Of a stretch of 25,738 nt of DNA, positions 1-8,404 are shown one piece after another. The translations under genes were made by a program, and so were the position numbers. Within the stretch, counting starts at the first letter, position 1, and every line of letters begins with the position of its first letter. The notes under the pieces were generated by a model, which worked only from the letters and a program-made list of their open reading frames with translations, was not told the DNA's origin and did no database searches. Source of the stretch: Microbacteriaceae bacterium (GTDB taxonomy: Bacteria > Actinomycetota > Actinomycetes > Actinomycetales > Microbacteriaceae); NCBI GenBank assembly GCA_024639925.1, contig JAHEGA010000034.1:1578-27315 (forward strand). The letters are read 5' to 3'.

Positions 1-8
1 GAAGGACT

Positions 9-22
9 GCATCGAAAGATGC
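9..22 (+). other. Small GNRA-type hairpin upstream of ispG
   Basis: GCATC, then GAAA, then GATGC forms a perfect 5-bp stem closed by a GNRA tetraloop, 22 bases before the ispG start codon and just upstream of its AAGGG ribosome site. It may lie in the mRNA leader or the end of an upstream gene; the window edge hides which. Function unknown. Confidence 0.3.
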
Positions 23-44
23 GACAACGAAAGGGTGCCATCGC

Positions 45-1193
45 GTGCCAGCTATCAACTTAGGGATGCCCAAGGTTCCCGAAACTCTTGCGCCGCGTCG
101 TGAGACCCGTCAGATCAATGTGGGAAAAGTCAAAGTAGGCGGGGACGCCCGAGTCAGCGTTCAGTCGATGACCACCACCCAAACGACGGACATCAACGGA
201 ACACTGCAGCAGATTGCGGAGCTCACCGCGACAGGGTGTGACATTGTCCGGGTGGCCGTTCCTACGTCAGACGACGCTGAAGCATTGCCCATCATCGCCA
301 AGAAGAGTCAAATTCCCGTTATTGCCGATATCCACTTCCAGCCGAAGTACGTATTCCAGGCCATCGATGCCGGGTGTGGCGCCGTTCGCGTAAATCCCGG
401 AAACATCAAGAAGTTTGATGACAAAGTCGGAGAAATTGCGAAAGCTGCGAAAGATGCCGGCATCAGCCTGCGTATCGGAGTGAACGCGGGCTCGCTCGAT
501 CCCCGCCTGTTGCAAAAGTACGGGAAACCAACCGCGGAGGCTCTCGTGGAGAGCGCGGTCTGGGAAGCCAGCCTTTTTGAGGAGCATGACTTTCATGACT
601 TCAAGATCTCGGTGAAGCACAATGACCCCATCGTGATGGTGAAGGCGTACCGTCAGCTCGCTGAGCGCGGCAATTGGCCTCTTCACTTGGGCGTCACGGA
701 GGCGGGCCCCGCCTTCCAGGGCACCATCAAGTCGTCTGTTGCCTTTGGAATTTTGCTTGGTGAGGGAATCGGAGACACCATTCGGGTCTCCCTCTCCGCC
801 CCTCCTGCCGAGGAAGTGAAGGTGGGCCTCAAGATTCTTGAGTCGCTGAACCTTCGCGAACGGAAGCTGGAAATTGTGTCCTGCCCCAGTTGTGGCCGGG
901 CGCAAGTGGATGTGTACACCCTTGCTGAAGATGTCACCAAAGGCTTGGAGGGCATGACCGTGCCCCTTCGGGTTGCCGTGATGGGCTGTGTCGTAAACGG
1001 ACCGGGCGAAGCCCGCGAAGCCGACCTCGGCGTCGCGAGTGGAAATGGTAAAGGTCAGATCTTCGTGAAGGGTGAGGTCATCAAGACTGTCCCCGAGGCG
1101 GATATTGTGGCCACGCTGATCGAAGAGGCCAACCGTCTTGCTGCAGAAATGCCGAACGCCCCAAGCGGTACTCCCGAGGTCGTCACGGCATAA
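45..1193 (+). CDS. ispG: 4-hydroxy-3-methylbut-2-en-1-yl diphosphate synthase (flavodoxin-type)
   Basis: IspG (GcpE) is the cytosolic 4Fe-4S enzyme of the MEP pathway that reductively opens the cyclic diphosphate MEcPP to HMBPP, leading to isopentenyl precursors for quinones, carotenoids and, relevant here, retinal. The 382-residue protein has the N-terminal TIM-barrel part (VQSMTTT near 39-45, IADIHFQP near 93-100, RVNPGN 115-120). It also has the C-terminal cluster-binding part, with C280-x2-C283 and C315 as ligands and the conserved Glu in NGPGEA (E322). The start is GTG at 45, 9 bases after AAGGG; it gives the family-typical N-terminus PAINLGMPKVP. The frame is open to the left edge, so a more upstream start cannot be strictly excluded. 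proS follows after 20 bp. Confidence 0.97.
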   Translation: MPAINLGMPKVPETLAPRRETRQINVGKVKVGGDARVSVQSMTTTQTTDINGTLQQIAELTATGCDIVRVAVPTSDDAEALPIIAKKSQIPVIADIHFQPKYVFQAIDAGCGAVRVNPGNIKKFDDKVGEIAKAAKDAGISLRIGVNAGSLDPRLLQKYGKPTAEALVESAVWEASLFEEHDFHDFKISVKHNDPIVMVKAYRQLAERGNWPLHLGVTEAGPAFQGTIKSSVAFGILLGEGIGDTIRVSLSAPPAEEVKVGLKILESLNLRERKLEIVSCPSCGRAQVDVYTLAEDVTKGLEGMTVPLRVAVMGCVVNGPGEAREADLGVASGNGKGQIFVKGEVIKTVPEADIVATLIEEANRLAAEMPNAPSGTPEVVTA

Positions 1194-1201
1194 CGGGCGG
1201 G

Positions 1202-1207
1202 TAGTCT
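1202..1207 (+). promoter_or_regulatory. Putative -10 element giving a leaderless proS mRNA
   Basis: TAGTCT fits TANNNT and lies exactly 6 bases before the proS GTG, so transcription would begin at the start codon. No clear -35 is visible. It is one of seven genes in the window with this exact spacing. proS could also be read through from ispG. Confidence 0.4.
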
Positions 1208-1213
1208 AGAGCG

Positions 1214-2977
1214 GTGCCTACACGCCTCAGCAAGCTCTTTGTCCGCACCCTGCGTGAGGACCCCGCGGAAGCGGAAGTCGCCAGCCACAAGTGGCTGGTC
1301 CGTGCGGGTTATATCCGGCGCCAGGCACCGGGCATTTTTGCCTGGTTGCCCCTAGGGCTTCGTGTTCGACAGAACATCGAGAAGATCGTTCACGAGGAAA
1401 TGCAGGCCGCCGGCGCGCAGCATGTGCACTTTCCTGCCTTGCTGCCCAAAGAGCCCTATGAAATAACGGGCCGTTGGGACGAGTATGGTGACGGAATTTT
1501 TCGTCTCAAAGACCGCAAGGAAGCGGAGTATTTGCTCGCCCCCACCCACGAAGAAGTATTCACCCTGACGGTGAAGGACTTGTATTCCAGTTACAAAGAC
1601 CTTCCGCTGATGATCTACCAAATTCAGGACAAGTACCGCGATGAGGCCCGTCCTCGGGCTGGCCTGTTGCGTGGTCGAGAGTTTTCGATGAAGGATGCCT
1701 ACTCCTTCGACTACACCGATGAGGGGCTCGAGACGAGCTATCAGGCGCAGCGGGATGCGTATGAGCGGATCTTCCAGCGCCTCGGGCTCGAATACGTCAT
1801 TGTGAACGCCGATGCTGGCGCAATGGGCGGCTCCCGAAGCGAAGAGTTCCTGCACCCCACGGAGATTGGTGAAGACACCTACGTGCGAACGGCAGGTGGC
1901 TATGCGGCCAATGTGGAAGCCTTTAGCTCCACGGCGCCAGAGCCTCTTCCCATCCCGGATGGGGAACCTGTGGTGTTTGATTCGCCGAACACCCCGACGA
2001 TTGACACGCTTGTCGCGCTGGCTAACGCTCAGCACCCCAAAGAATCAGGCCCCTGGGTGGCGGCGGACACCCTGAAGAACGTGGTGTTGGCTCTCGTGCA
2101 TCCCGACGAGTCTCGCGAGCTAGTTGTCGTGGGGATCCCCGGCAACAGAGACGTCGATCTCAAACGCGCAGAAGTAGCCTTCGCTCCGGCTGCTGTGGAG
2201 CAAGCCAGTGAAGAGGACTTCGCAAAGAACCCTGGTCTGGTCAAGGGATATATCGGCCCCTGGTCTGCCACGGGCCCCCGGCTGGGGAGCGAGTCGTCAA
2301 CTGGCTTGAGCTTCTATGTTGATCCACGGGTCGTGCCCGGTTCCTCCTGGGTTACCGGCGCGAATGTTCACGAGCAACACGTGTTCGACCTGGTGTTTGG
2401 TCGCGATTTTCAGGCTGATGGTGTCGTGGACATTGCTGCTGTCGTTGATGGAGACGAAGCCCCCGATGGTTCGGGACCGATTGAAACTGCACGAGGCATG
2501 GAAATCGGTCACGTCTTCCAGCTGGGGAGGAAATACGCCGAAGCGCTCGGCTTGAAAGTGCTCGATGAAAACGGATCTCTCGTGACGGTCACAATGGGCT
2601 CGTACGGGATTGGTGTGACCCGGTTGGTTGCGGTGATTGCCGAGGCAAATAATGACGACAAGGGCCTCATCTGGCCCGAGGCGATTGCTCCCTATGACGT
2701 GCATGTGGTCGCTGCCGGCAAAGACGAGACGGTGTTTGAGGTTGCCGAAAAGCTCTGCACGACTCTGGAATCAGTGGGTAAAGAGGTTCTCTTTGACGAC
2801 CGGCCAAAACTCTCACCGGGAGTGAAGTTTGCCGATGCCGAAATTCTTGGTGTGCCCCACATCGTCATTGTGGGGAGAGATGCTGCTGCCGGTCAGGTCG
2901 AATACTGGAATCGGCGTACCGGTGAGCGAACGTCCCTTCCTCTGGATGACGTGTTGGCTGCTCTGCCAGCCGCGTAA
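1214..2977 (+). CDS. proS: Prolyl-tRNA synthetase (bacterial type)
   Basis: Class II aminoacyl-tRNA synthetase that charges tRNA-Pro in the cytoplasm. The 587-residue protein shows the long bacterial form. An N-terminal catalytic part carries motif 2 (RDEARPRAGLLRGREFSMKDAYSFD). A YbaK-like INS editing domain occupies roughly residues 225-390; its Lys in ADTLKNVV probably matches the editing lysine. Motif 3 (MGSYGIGVTRL) and an HGTP-type anticodon-binding domain complete it. Start GTG at 1214 has no convincing Shine-Dalgarno; a TANNNT element 6 bases upstream suggests leaderless translation. It lies 20 bp after ispG and 87 bp before nusA, the common actinobacterial order except that rimP is absent. 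Confidence 0.97.
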   Translation: MPTRLSKLFVRTLREDPAEAEVASHKWLVRAGYIRRQAPGIFAWLPLGLRVRQNIEKIVHEEMQAAGAQHVHFPALLPKEPYEITGRWDEYGDGIFRLKDRKEAEYLLAPTHEEVFTLTVKDLYSSYKDLPLMIYQIQDKYRDEARPRAGLLRGREFSMKDAYSFDYTDEGLETSYQAQRDAYERIFQRLGLEYVIVNADAGAMGGSRSEEFLHPTEIGEDTYVRTAGGYAANVEAFSSTAPEPLPIPDGEPVVFDSPNTPTIDTLVALANAQHPKESGPWVAADTLKNVVLALVHPDESRELVVVGIPGNRDVDLKRAEVAFAPAAVEQASEEDFAKNPGLVKGYIGPWSATGPRLGSESSTGLSFYVDPRVVPGSSWVTGANVHEQHVFDLVFGRDFQADGVVDIAAVVDGDEAPDGSGPIETARGMEIGHVFQLGRKYAEALGLKVLDENGSLVTVTMGSYGIGVTRLVAVIAEANNDDKGLIWPEAIAPYDVHVVAAGKDETVFEVAEKLCTTLESVGKEVLFDDRPKLSPGVKFADAEILGVPHIVIVGRDAAAGQVEYWNRRTGERTSLPLDDVLAALPAA

Positions 2978-3064
2978 CGCGGTGGTGGGGTAGAAGAAAC
3001 GCCTCTCCCCTTGTACTCTGGCTAGAAGCGCACCCAGTGCGCACAATCGAATAGGAGGGCTGTC

Positions 3065-4072
3065 ATGGATATCGACATGAGCGTGCTGAAACTGATGGAA
3101 TCAGAGCGCGAAATCCCCTTTGATGACCTCGTCACCATTATCGAAGAAGCCATTTTGGTGGCCTACGAGAAGCACATGGGCCTCGCGGACAACCGCGGAC
3201 AGCGGCTTGACCCCGATGCTCCTAGGGAACGGGTTGAGCTAGACAAAAAGACGGGCCACGTCACCCTGTACATTCCGATCGTTAATGACGAGGGCGAAAA
3301 AACTGGCGAAGAAGCCGACACCCCCCACGATTTTGGTCGGATCGCTGCCACCGCGGCGAAGCATGTCATCAACCAGCGCTTGCGGGATATCGGTGATGAC
3401 CGGATTTTGGGCGAGTATCGCGGCAAAGAAGGCGACATTGTGTCCGGCGTGATCCAACAGGGCCCTAATCCCCGCATGATTCACCTGAATCTGGGCGAGG
3501 TGGAGGCCATTTTGCCTCCGGAGGAGCAAGTTCCCGGGGAAGTGTATGAACACGGCTCCCGTCTTCGCGCCTACGTCACCAAAGTAGAAAAGGGCACAAA
3601 AGGCCCCGCTATCACGGTCAGCCGGACCCACCCCGGGTTGATTCGCCAACTGTTCACTCTCGAGGTTCCCGAACTCCAAAAAGGTTTGATCGACATTGTG
3701 TCGATTGCCCGCGAATCTGGTCACCGCACGAAAATTGCCGTGACAGCGATTGAGCCTGGCTTGAATGCCAAGGGCGCCTGCATTGGGGAATTAGGTCAGC
3801 GAGTTCGCGCCGTTCAAGCCGAACTTGGTGAGGAAAAAATCGACATTGTCGATCACTCTGATGACCTCGCCCAGTTTGTCTCCAACGCGCTTAGTCCCTC
3901 CAAAGTGACCAGCGCCTTCGTTCTGGACATGGAGGCCAGGCAAGTGCGTGCGCTGGTCCCCGACTACCAGCTTTCGCTGGCGATCGGTAAAGAAGGTCAG
4001 AACGCGCGCTTGGCCGCGAAACTGACCGGAGCAAAGATCGATATTCAGCCTGATTCGGTGATGGATTCCTGA
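3065..4072 (+). CDS. nusA: Transcription elongation/termination factor NusA
   Basis: NusA binds RNA polymerase and nascent RNA and modulates pausing, termination and antitermination. The 335 residues fit the short actinobacterial form with no C-terminal acidic repeats. The N-terminal polymerase-binding domain is about 1-115, S1 about 120-190, KH1 about 200-265 with its GxxG loop at G241-E-L-G244, and KH2 about 275-330 with G308-K-E-G311. The start ATG at 3065 has a strong AGGAGGG at 3053-3059. It is the first gene of the nusA-ylxR-infB-rbfA run. The 87-bp gap before it holds a small inverted repeat (3028-3042, GCGCA/TGCGC) but no rimP. Confidence 0.97.
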   Translation: MDIDMSVLKLMESEREIPFDDLVTIIEEAILVAYEKHMGLADNRGQRLDPDAPRERVELDKKTGHVTLYIPIVNDEGEKTGEEADTPHDFGRIAATAAKHVINQRLRDIGDDRILGEYRGKEGDIVSGVIQQGPNPRMIHLNLGEVEAILPPEEQVPGEVYEHGSRLRAYVTKVEKGTKGPAITVSRTHPGLIRQLFTLEVPELQKGLIDIVSIARESGHRTKIAVTAIEPGLNAKGACIGELGQRVRAVQAELGEEKIDIVDHSDDLAQFVSNALSPSKVTSAFVLDMEARQVRALVPDYQLSLAIGKEGQNARLAAKLTGAKIDIQPDSVMDS

Positions 4073-4115
4073 GCGAGCCCCACACGGTGGCTACCCGCCC
4101 GGGTAAGGGGCTAGA

Positions 4116-4391
4116 ATGGCAGTAATCAGGCGTTGCTTGGGATGTCAGTCCACAGATTCGACGAACAACCTTCTTCGGAGTGTGGCGGTGGATCACAAGC
4201 TAGTCGTTGATGAGACCAAGAAATTGCCGGGTCGAGGTGCCTACGTGCACCGCAATCAGGAGTGTATTTCTCGCTCTCTACAGCGCAAAGCGTGGGGGAG
4301 GGCCTTGAAAATAGGTCCGGGTCTCGACTGCGACGCACTGGAAAACCTCAGTAGGTCAACCGACCTCGCTAAGACAAGGCTGAATGGCTAA
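4116..4391 (+). CDS. ylxR: YlxR/RnpM family RNA-binding protein (DUF448)
   Basis: A 91-residue small basic protein between nusA and infB, the classic ylxR position. It shows the family hallmarks: an N-terminal RRCLGC pair (C7, C10), a central PGRGAYVH loop (38-45) followed by C50, and a basic helix (SLQRKAWGRALK). YlxR proteins bind RNA; in Bacillus the homologue (RnpM) has been reported to modulate RNase P. The start ATG at 4116 is preceded by AAGGGG at 4105-4110. It is probably co-transcribed with nusA (43-bp gap) and infB. TAGAAT overlaps the start codon but lacks a -35 and is not called as a promoter. Confidence 0.9.
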   Translation: MAVIRRCLGCQSTDSTNNLLRSVAVDHKLVVDETKKLPGRGAYVHRNQECISRSLQRKAWGRALKIGPGLDCDALENLSRSTDLAKTRLNG

Positions 4392-4474
4392 TGGAATCCT
4401 CATGAACGGCTCAGAATGAGCCTCAAATGTAGGTAGCGGCGCGCCCTGACTGGGTTCGCCCAGACAGGAGAATG

Positions 4475-7072
4475 GTGGCTGGAAAACCACGCGTACACGA
4501 GATTGCTGCAGAACTGGGCATCGATTCCAAGCGCACGCTCGAGAAGCTGAAAGAAATTGGCGAGTTCGTCAAGGGCCCCTCATCGACGGTGGAACCTCCT
4601 GTCGCCAGAAAGCTCAAAGCTGCTTTCGCGGAAGAGGGCGTTGTCCCTGTTCCCAAGGAAGAGAAAAAAGAAGAGAAGCCCGCGCCGAAAGCGGCTCCCA
4701 AGCCTGCTTCCCCTGTAGCTGAAGAGCCAGCGCCCGAAGCCTCTGCCTCGGCAGAGAAGCCTGCTGTGCCTGAAGGCGGAGCGGCATCACCGGGCACTCC
4801 CGGCATCCCGCGGCCTGGCAACAACCCCTTTGCTTCATCGCAGGGCATGTCCAAGCCGGGCATTCCTCGCCCGGGCAATAACCCCTTCGCCTCGGCCCAG
4901 GGAATGGGTCGCCCCACGGCGCCTCGACCCGGCCAGGGAGCAGTGCCGCGTCGTCCAGCCCCCAGTGAGGGTGGCCCTCGCGCGCCCTTCCAACAGCGTT
5001 CAGGCGGTCCCGGTCGCCCCGGTGGTGGCCCCGGCGGCTTCGGCGGCGGTCCTGGCGGAGGACCTGGTGGGTCACGCCCTGGAGGCGGTCGTCCCGGTGC
5101 GGGTGGTCGTGGTCGCGGACCCGGTGGCGGGACCGCAGGTGCGTTTGGTCGCGGTGGTGGCAAGAGCAAGTCTCGTAAGTCGAAGCGGACGAAGAGGCAA
5201 GAGTATGAAATGCGCGAGGCGCCGAGCCTAGGTGGCGTATCGATCCCACGCGGCGATGGGTCTACCGTCATTCGCTTGCGCCAGGGTGCGTCGATGAACG
5301 ACTTCGCCGACAAGATTGAAACACTGACGGGTTTCCCGGTTCCTCCCGGAAACCTGGTGACCGTGCTGTTCCAACTTGGCGAAATGGCCACGGCCACGGA
5401 GTCCCTGGATGAGGCCACGTTCGAAATTCTTGGCACCGAGCTGGGCTACAAGGTTCAGATCGTGTCGCCAGAAGATGAGGACAAAGAGCTTCTGGAAAGC
5501 TTCGACATCGACCTCGACGAGGCCGAAGACGAAGAAGACCTCGTTATTCGCCCGCCGGTGGTGACAGTGATGGGTCACGTCGACCACGGTAAGACCAAGC
5601 TGCTCGATGCGATCAGAAACGCGAATGTCACCGCTGGCGAAGCTGGCGGAATCACCCAGCACATTGGTGCCTACCAGGTGTGGACAGAGCATGACGGTAT
5701 CGAGCGCGCGGTCACGTTTGTGGACACCCCCGGCCACGAAGCCTTCACGGCTATGCGTGCTCGAGGCGCGCAGGTTACCGACATCGCGATTCTGGTGGTC
5801 GCAGCGGACGATGGCATCATGCCTCAGACGATTGAGGCATTGAACCACGCGCAGGCTGCGGGCGTGCCGATCGTGGTGGCCATCAACAAGATGGACGCCC
5901 CCGGTGCGAAAGCAGACAAAGTGCTTCAGCAGCTCACCGAATTTGGACTGGTCGCCGAGGAATATGGCGGCGACACCCAGATGGTGAAGGTTTCTGCCCT
6001 GAAGGGCGAGGGAATCAGCGACCTACTGGATGCCGTCTTGTTGACGGCTGACGCCGGGCTTGACCTGCGTGCCAACCCGAACCGCACGGCTCGGGGTGTG
6101 GCAATCGAAGCCAAACTCGACAAGGGTCGCGGCGCTGTGGCAACAGTGTTGATTCAGTCCGGTACTTTGCGTGTTGGTGAAGCCATCGTGGCGGGAACGG
6201 CCTACGGCCGGGTTCGTGCGATGACGGATGAAAACGGTGACTCTGTCGAAGAGGCTTACCCATCGCGGCCGGTCGCGGTTCAGGGTCTCTCGAGCGTTCC
6301 ACGCGCGGGTGACACATTCCTCGTTACTGACGATGACCGTACAGCTCGCCAGATTGCCGAGAAGCGTGAAGCGGCAGAGCGCAATGCTCTGCTGGCCAAG
6401 GCTCGTAAGCGCATCAACCTCGAGGACTTCACCAAGGCACTCGAAGACGGCAAGATCGAAGCGCTCAACCTCATCATCAAGGGAGACGTTTCCGGTGCTG
6501 TGGAGGCTCTCGAAGAGTCCCTGCTCAAAATCGAGGTCGGCGATTCGGTGCAATTGCGCATCATTCACCGCGGTGTGGGTGCGATCACCGAGAGCGACAT
6601 CAACCTCGCCACCATCGATAACGCGATCATCGTGGGATTCAACGTGCGACCCGACGCGAAGGCGCGCGAGCGCGCCCAGCGCGAAGGGGTCGATGTTCGT
6701 TTCTACTCGGTGATTTACAACGCCCTGGAAGAAATCGAGAACTCTCTGAAGGGCATGCTGAAGCCTGAATTCGAAGAAGTCCAGTCGGGCTTTGCCGAGG
6801 TGCGCGAGGTCTTCAAGTCCTCCAAGGCAGGAACCATTGCCGGATGTATCGTTCGGTCGGGAACGATCACCAGAAATGCGAAAGCACGCATCATCCGCGA
6901 TGGCGTGGTCCTTCACGATGGGTTGGCAATCGACTCACTGCGCCGCTTCAAAGATGACGTCACCGAGGTCAAGACCGACTTCGAGTGTGGAATCGGATTG
7001 GGCAAGGTCAAGGACATCCAGGTGGGTGACGAAATCGAGACCATCGAGATGAAAGAGAAGGTTCGTGAGTAG
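4475..7072 (+). CDS. infB: Translation initiation factor IF-2
   Basis: IF-2 is the GTPase that places initiator tRNA on the 30S subunit and promotes 50S joining. It has an N-terminal IF2N domain (KPRVHEIAAELGI, 1-50). A long Pro/Ala/Glu then Gly/Arg/Pro-rich linker (about 55-240) contains a tandem repeat. The GTPase domain has G1 GHVDHGKT (367-374), G3 DTPGHEAF (417-424) and G4 NKMD (471-474), followed by the beta-barrel domains. GTG at 4475 is preferred over the overlapping ATG at 4472: AGGAG at 4466-4470 is only 1 base from the ATG but 4 from the GTG, and the family typically starts M-A-G-K-P-R-V-H-E. It overlaps rbfA by 8 bp, which suggests coupling. Confidence 0.96.
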   Translation: MAGKPRVHEIAAELGIDSKRTLEKLKEIGEFVKGPSSTVEPPVARKLKAAFAEEGVVPVPKEEKKEEKPAPKAAPKPASPVAEEPAPEASASAEKPAVPEGGAASPGTPGIPRPGNNPFASSQGMSKPGIPRPGNNPFASAQGMGRPTAPRPGQGAVPRRPAPSEGGPRAPFQQRSGGPGRPGGGPGGFGGGPGGGPGGSRPGGGRPGAGGRGRGPGGGTAGAFGRGGGKSKSRKSKRTKRQEYEMREAPSLGGVSIPRGDGSTVIRLRQGASMNDFADKIETLTGFPVPPGNLVTVLFQLGEMATATESLDEATFEILGTELGYKVQIVSPEDEDKELLESFDIDLDEAEDEEDLVIRPPVVTVMGHVDHGKTKLLDAIRNANVTAGEAGGITQHIGAYQVWTEHDGIERAVTFVDTPGHEAFTAMRARGAQVTDIAILVVAADDGIMPQTIEALNHAQAAGVPIVVAINKMDAPGAKADKVLQQLTEFGLVAEEYGGDTQMVKVSALKGEGISDLLDAVLLTADAGLDLRANPNRTARGVAIEAKLDKGRGAVATVLIQSGTLRVGEAIVAGTAYGRVRAMTDENGDSVEEAYPSRPVAVQGLSSVPRAGDTFLVTDDDRTARQIAEKREAAERNALLAKARKRINLEDFTKALEDGKIEALNLIIKGDVSGAVEALEESLLKIEVGDSVQLRIIHRGVGAITESDINLATIDNAIIVGFNVRPDAKARERAQREGVDVRFYSVIYNALEEIENSLKGMLKPEFEEVQSGFAEVREVFKSSKAGTIAGCIVRSGTITRNAKARIIRDGVVLHDGLAIDSLRRFKDDVTEVKTDFECGIGLGKVKDIQVGDEIETIEMKEKVRE
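4799..4906 (+). repeat. Tandem in-frame repeat in the IF-2 linker
   Basis: Two adjacent copies of a 19-residue unit, PGIPRPGNNPFAS(S/A)QGM plus two residues, followed by a decayed third start (PTAPRPGQG). The copies differ at a few residues and at several synonymous positions, so the duplication is not brand new. Linker repeats are common in actinobacterial IF-2. Confidence 0.7.
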
Positions 7073-7517
7073 CAATTCGCCTCGGGCGCGGAAGATGGCG
7101 GATTTGATTCGCAAGATTCTTGCCGAGCGGCTACAGCGCGGGCTTCGAGACCCTCGTCTCGGATTTGTCACGATTACTGATGTCCAGGTCACGGGCGACC
7201 TCCAGCACGCCAGCATTTTTTACACCGTGCTGGGGGACGACGACGAGCGTCGCGACACTCAGAAGGCCCTTCGCGCGGCGACAGGAATGCTGCGTACTGA
7301 AGTGGGTAAGAACATCACCGCTCGGCTCACCCCAAGCCTGGAATTCATTCTTGATGGTGTGCCGGAGAACGCTTCGGCCATCACCGATCTGCTGCGGGAA
7401 GCAAGCGAGAGGGACGCTGAGACGGGGCGCCAAGCCCAGTCGGCCACGTTTGCGGGTGATGCTGACCCTTACAAGACTGTGCCCGGCGCAGAAGAGTCAG
7501 CTTCCCAAGACCACTAG
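7065..7517 (+). CDS. rbfA: 30S ribosome-binding factor A
   Basis: RbfA is a KH-like protein needed for late 16S rRNA and 30S maturation and for cold adaptation. The 150-residue protein has the typical N-terminus (ARKMADLIRKILAERLQRGLRDPRLGFVTITDV), the core (LQHASIFYTVLGDD, KALRAATGMLRTEVGKNI) and the RLTPSLEFILDG motif, then a variable acidic tail. The GTG start at 7065 lies inside infB (8-bp overlap), a sign of translational coupling. In many actinobacteria truB and ribF follow; here the run stops and a 113-bp gap leads to a nucleoside phosphorylase gene. Confidence 0.95.
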   Translation: MSSNSPRARKMADLIRKILAERLQRGLRDPRLGFVTITDVQVTGDLQHASIFYTVLGDDDERRDTQKALRAATGMLRTEVGKNITARLTPSLEFILDGVPENASAITDLLREASERDAETGRQAQSATFAGDADPYKTVPGAEESASQDH

Positions 7518-7537
7518 ACGCTCACATGAGCGCTCGC

Positions 7538-7566
7538 TTGCTCCTTGGCGGTCGGCGCCCTATCGT
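7538..7566 (+). promoter_or_regulatory. Weak sigma-A-like promoter upstream of udp
   Basis: TTGCTC at 7538-7543 and TATCGT at 7561-7566 are separated by 17 bases, in the gap between rbfA and the nucleoside phosphorylase gene. The match is partial (3/6 and 4/6), so this is tentative. Confidence 0.3.
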
Positions 7567-7630
7567 CCTAGAGAGGCCACAACATCGGTAAGCCGGCAGT
7601 GAGTGCCAGTGCCAGAAAACGGAGAACGAA

Positions 7631-8404
7631 GTGTCGATGAAACGCGATAACCCCCGCCAGTACCACATTGAATTGGCTGAGGGTGATGTGGGTCGTTATG
7701 TTTTCCTGCCGGGTGACCCGGGTCGTTGCGAAATGATCGCCTCCTACTTTGACGAGCCACAGAAAGTCGCGAGCCACCGCGAATACGAAACCTGGTCCGG
7801 GTATCTCGAGGGCGAAAAAGTTGCGGTGATGTCCACTGGCATCGGTGGCCCGTCTGCCGCCATTGGGCTGGAAGAGCTTGTTGCTATCGGGGCAGACACT
7901 TTTGTCCGTGTGGGAACGTCAGGCTCCATGCAGGAGCACATTAACCCCGGCGACATCGCCATTGTCTCTGGCGCCATCCGCGATGAGGGGACGGGGCTTC
8001 ACTATTTGCCCATCGAGTTCCCGGCTGTTGCTGATGTTGATATCACCCAGGCCCTGCGAGATGCCGCCCTCGGCATGGACAAGACAGTCCACGTGGGTGT
8101 TTCTCAGTCGAAGGATTCCTTCTACGGTCAGCATGCTCCCGAGCGGATGCCCGTTGCGTCCCGCCTCACCGACCGCTGGGCTGCATGGATTGGCGGAGGC
8201 GCCATCTGCTCCGAAATGGAAGCGGCCGCGTTGTACATCGTTGCTTCCGTCCTGCGTGTGCGGGCGGGTGGCCTGATGATGGTGATGGGTCACCCAGACC
8301 AGTCGCCGATGACCCCTGAGGAGTGGGAAGCGTCCAAGGTTGACCACTTGCTCCCGGTTGCCATTGAAGGCATGAAAGAAATCATCCGCCGCGACAAAGC
8401 CTAA
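7631..8404 (+). CDS. udp: Uridine phosphorylase-type nucleoside phosphorylase
   Basis: A PNP/UDP family-1 phosphorylase of 257 residues. It would reversibly split a nucleoside with phosphate into base and ribose-1-phosphate (pyrimidine salvage if it is uridine phosphorylase). It shows LPGDPGR (26-32, phosphate site), STGIGGPSAAIGLEELVAIG (the UDP/PNP signature), RVGTSGSM (93-100) and the sugar-site motif SEMEAAAL. The segment SKDSFYGQHAPERMP looks more like uridine phosphorylases than DeoD-type purine enzymes, but substrate choice is uncertain. The GTG start at 7631 sits 6 bases after GGAG; an ATG two codons on is the alternative. Its TAA overlaps the mutY stop on the other strand by 4 bp. 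Confidence 0.85.
   Translation: MSMKRDNPRQYHIELAEGDVGRYVFLPGDPGRCEMIASYFDEPQKVASHREYETWSGYLEGEKVAVMSTGIGGPSAAIGLEELVAIGADTFVRVGTSGSMQEHINPGDIAIVSGAIRDEGTGLHYLPIEFPAVADVDITQALRDAALGMDKTVHVGVSQSKDSFYGQHAPERMPVASRLTDRWAAWIGGGAICSEMEAAALYIVASVLRVRAGGLMMVMGHPDQSPMTPEEWEASKVDHLLPVAIEGMKEIIRRDKA

Noticed and set aside
4112..4117. TAGAAT at the ylxR start as a promoter
   Set aside because: It overlaps the start codon, has no -35, and ylxR has a proper AAGGGG site within the nusA transcript.
4423..5436. 337-codon minus-strand open frame, very Pro/Gly-rich
   Set aside because: Antisense shadow of the Gly/Pro-rich IF-2 linker; no domain and entirely inside infB.
6023..6916. 297-codon minus-strand open frame
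   Set aside because: Antisense to IF-2 domains with normal codon use; no recognisable motif.
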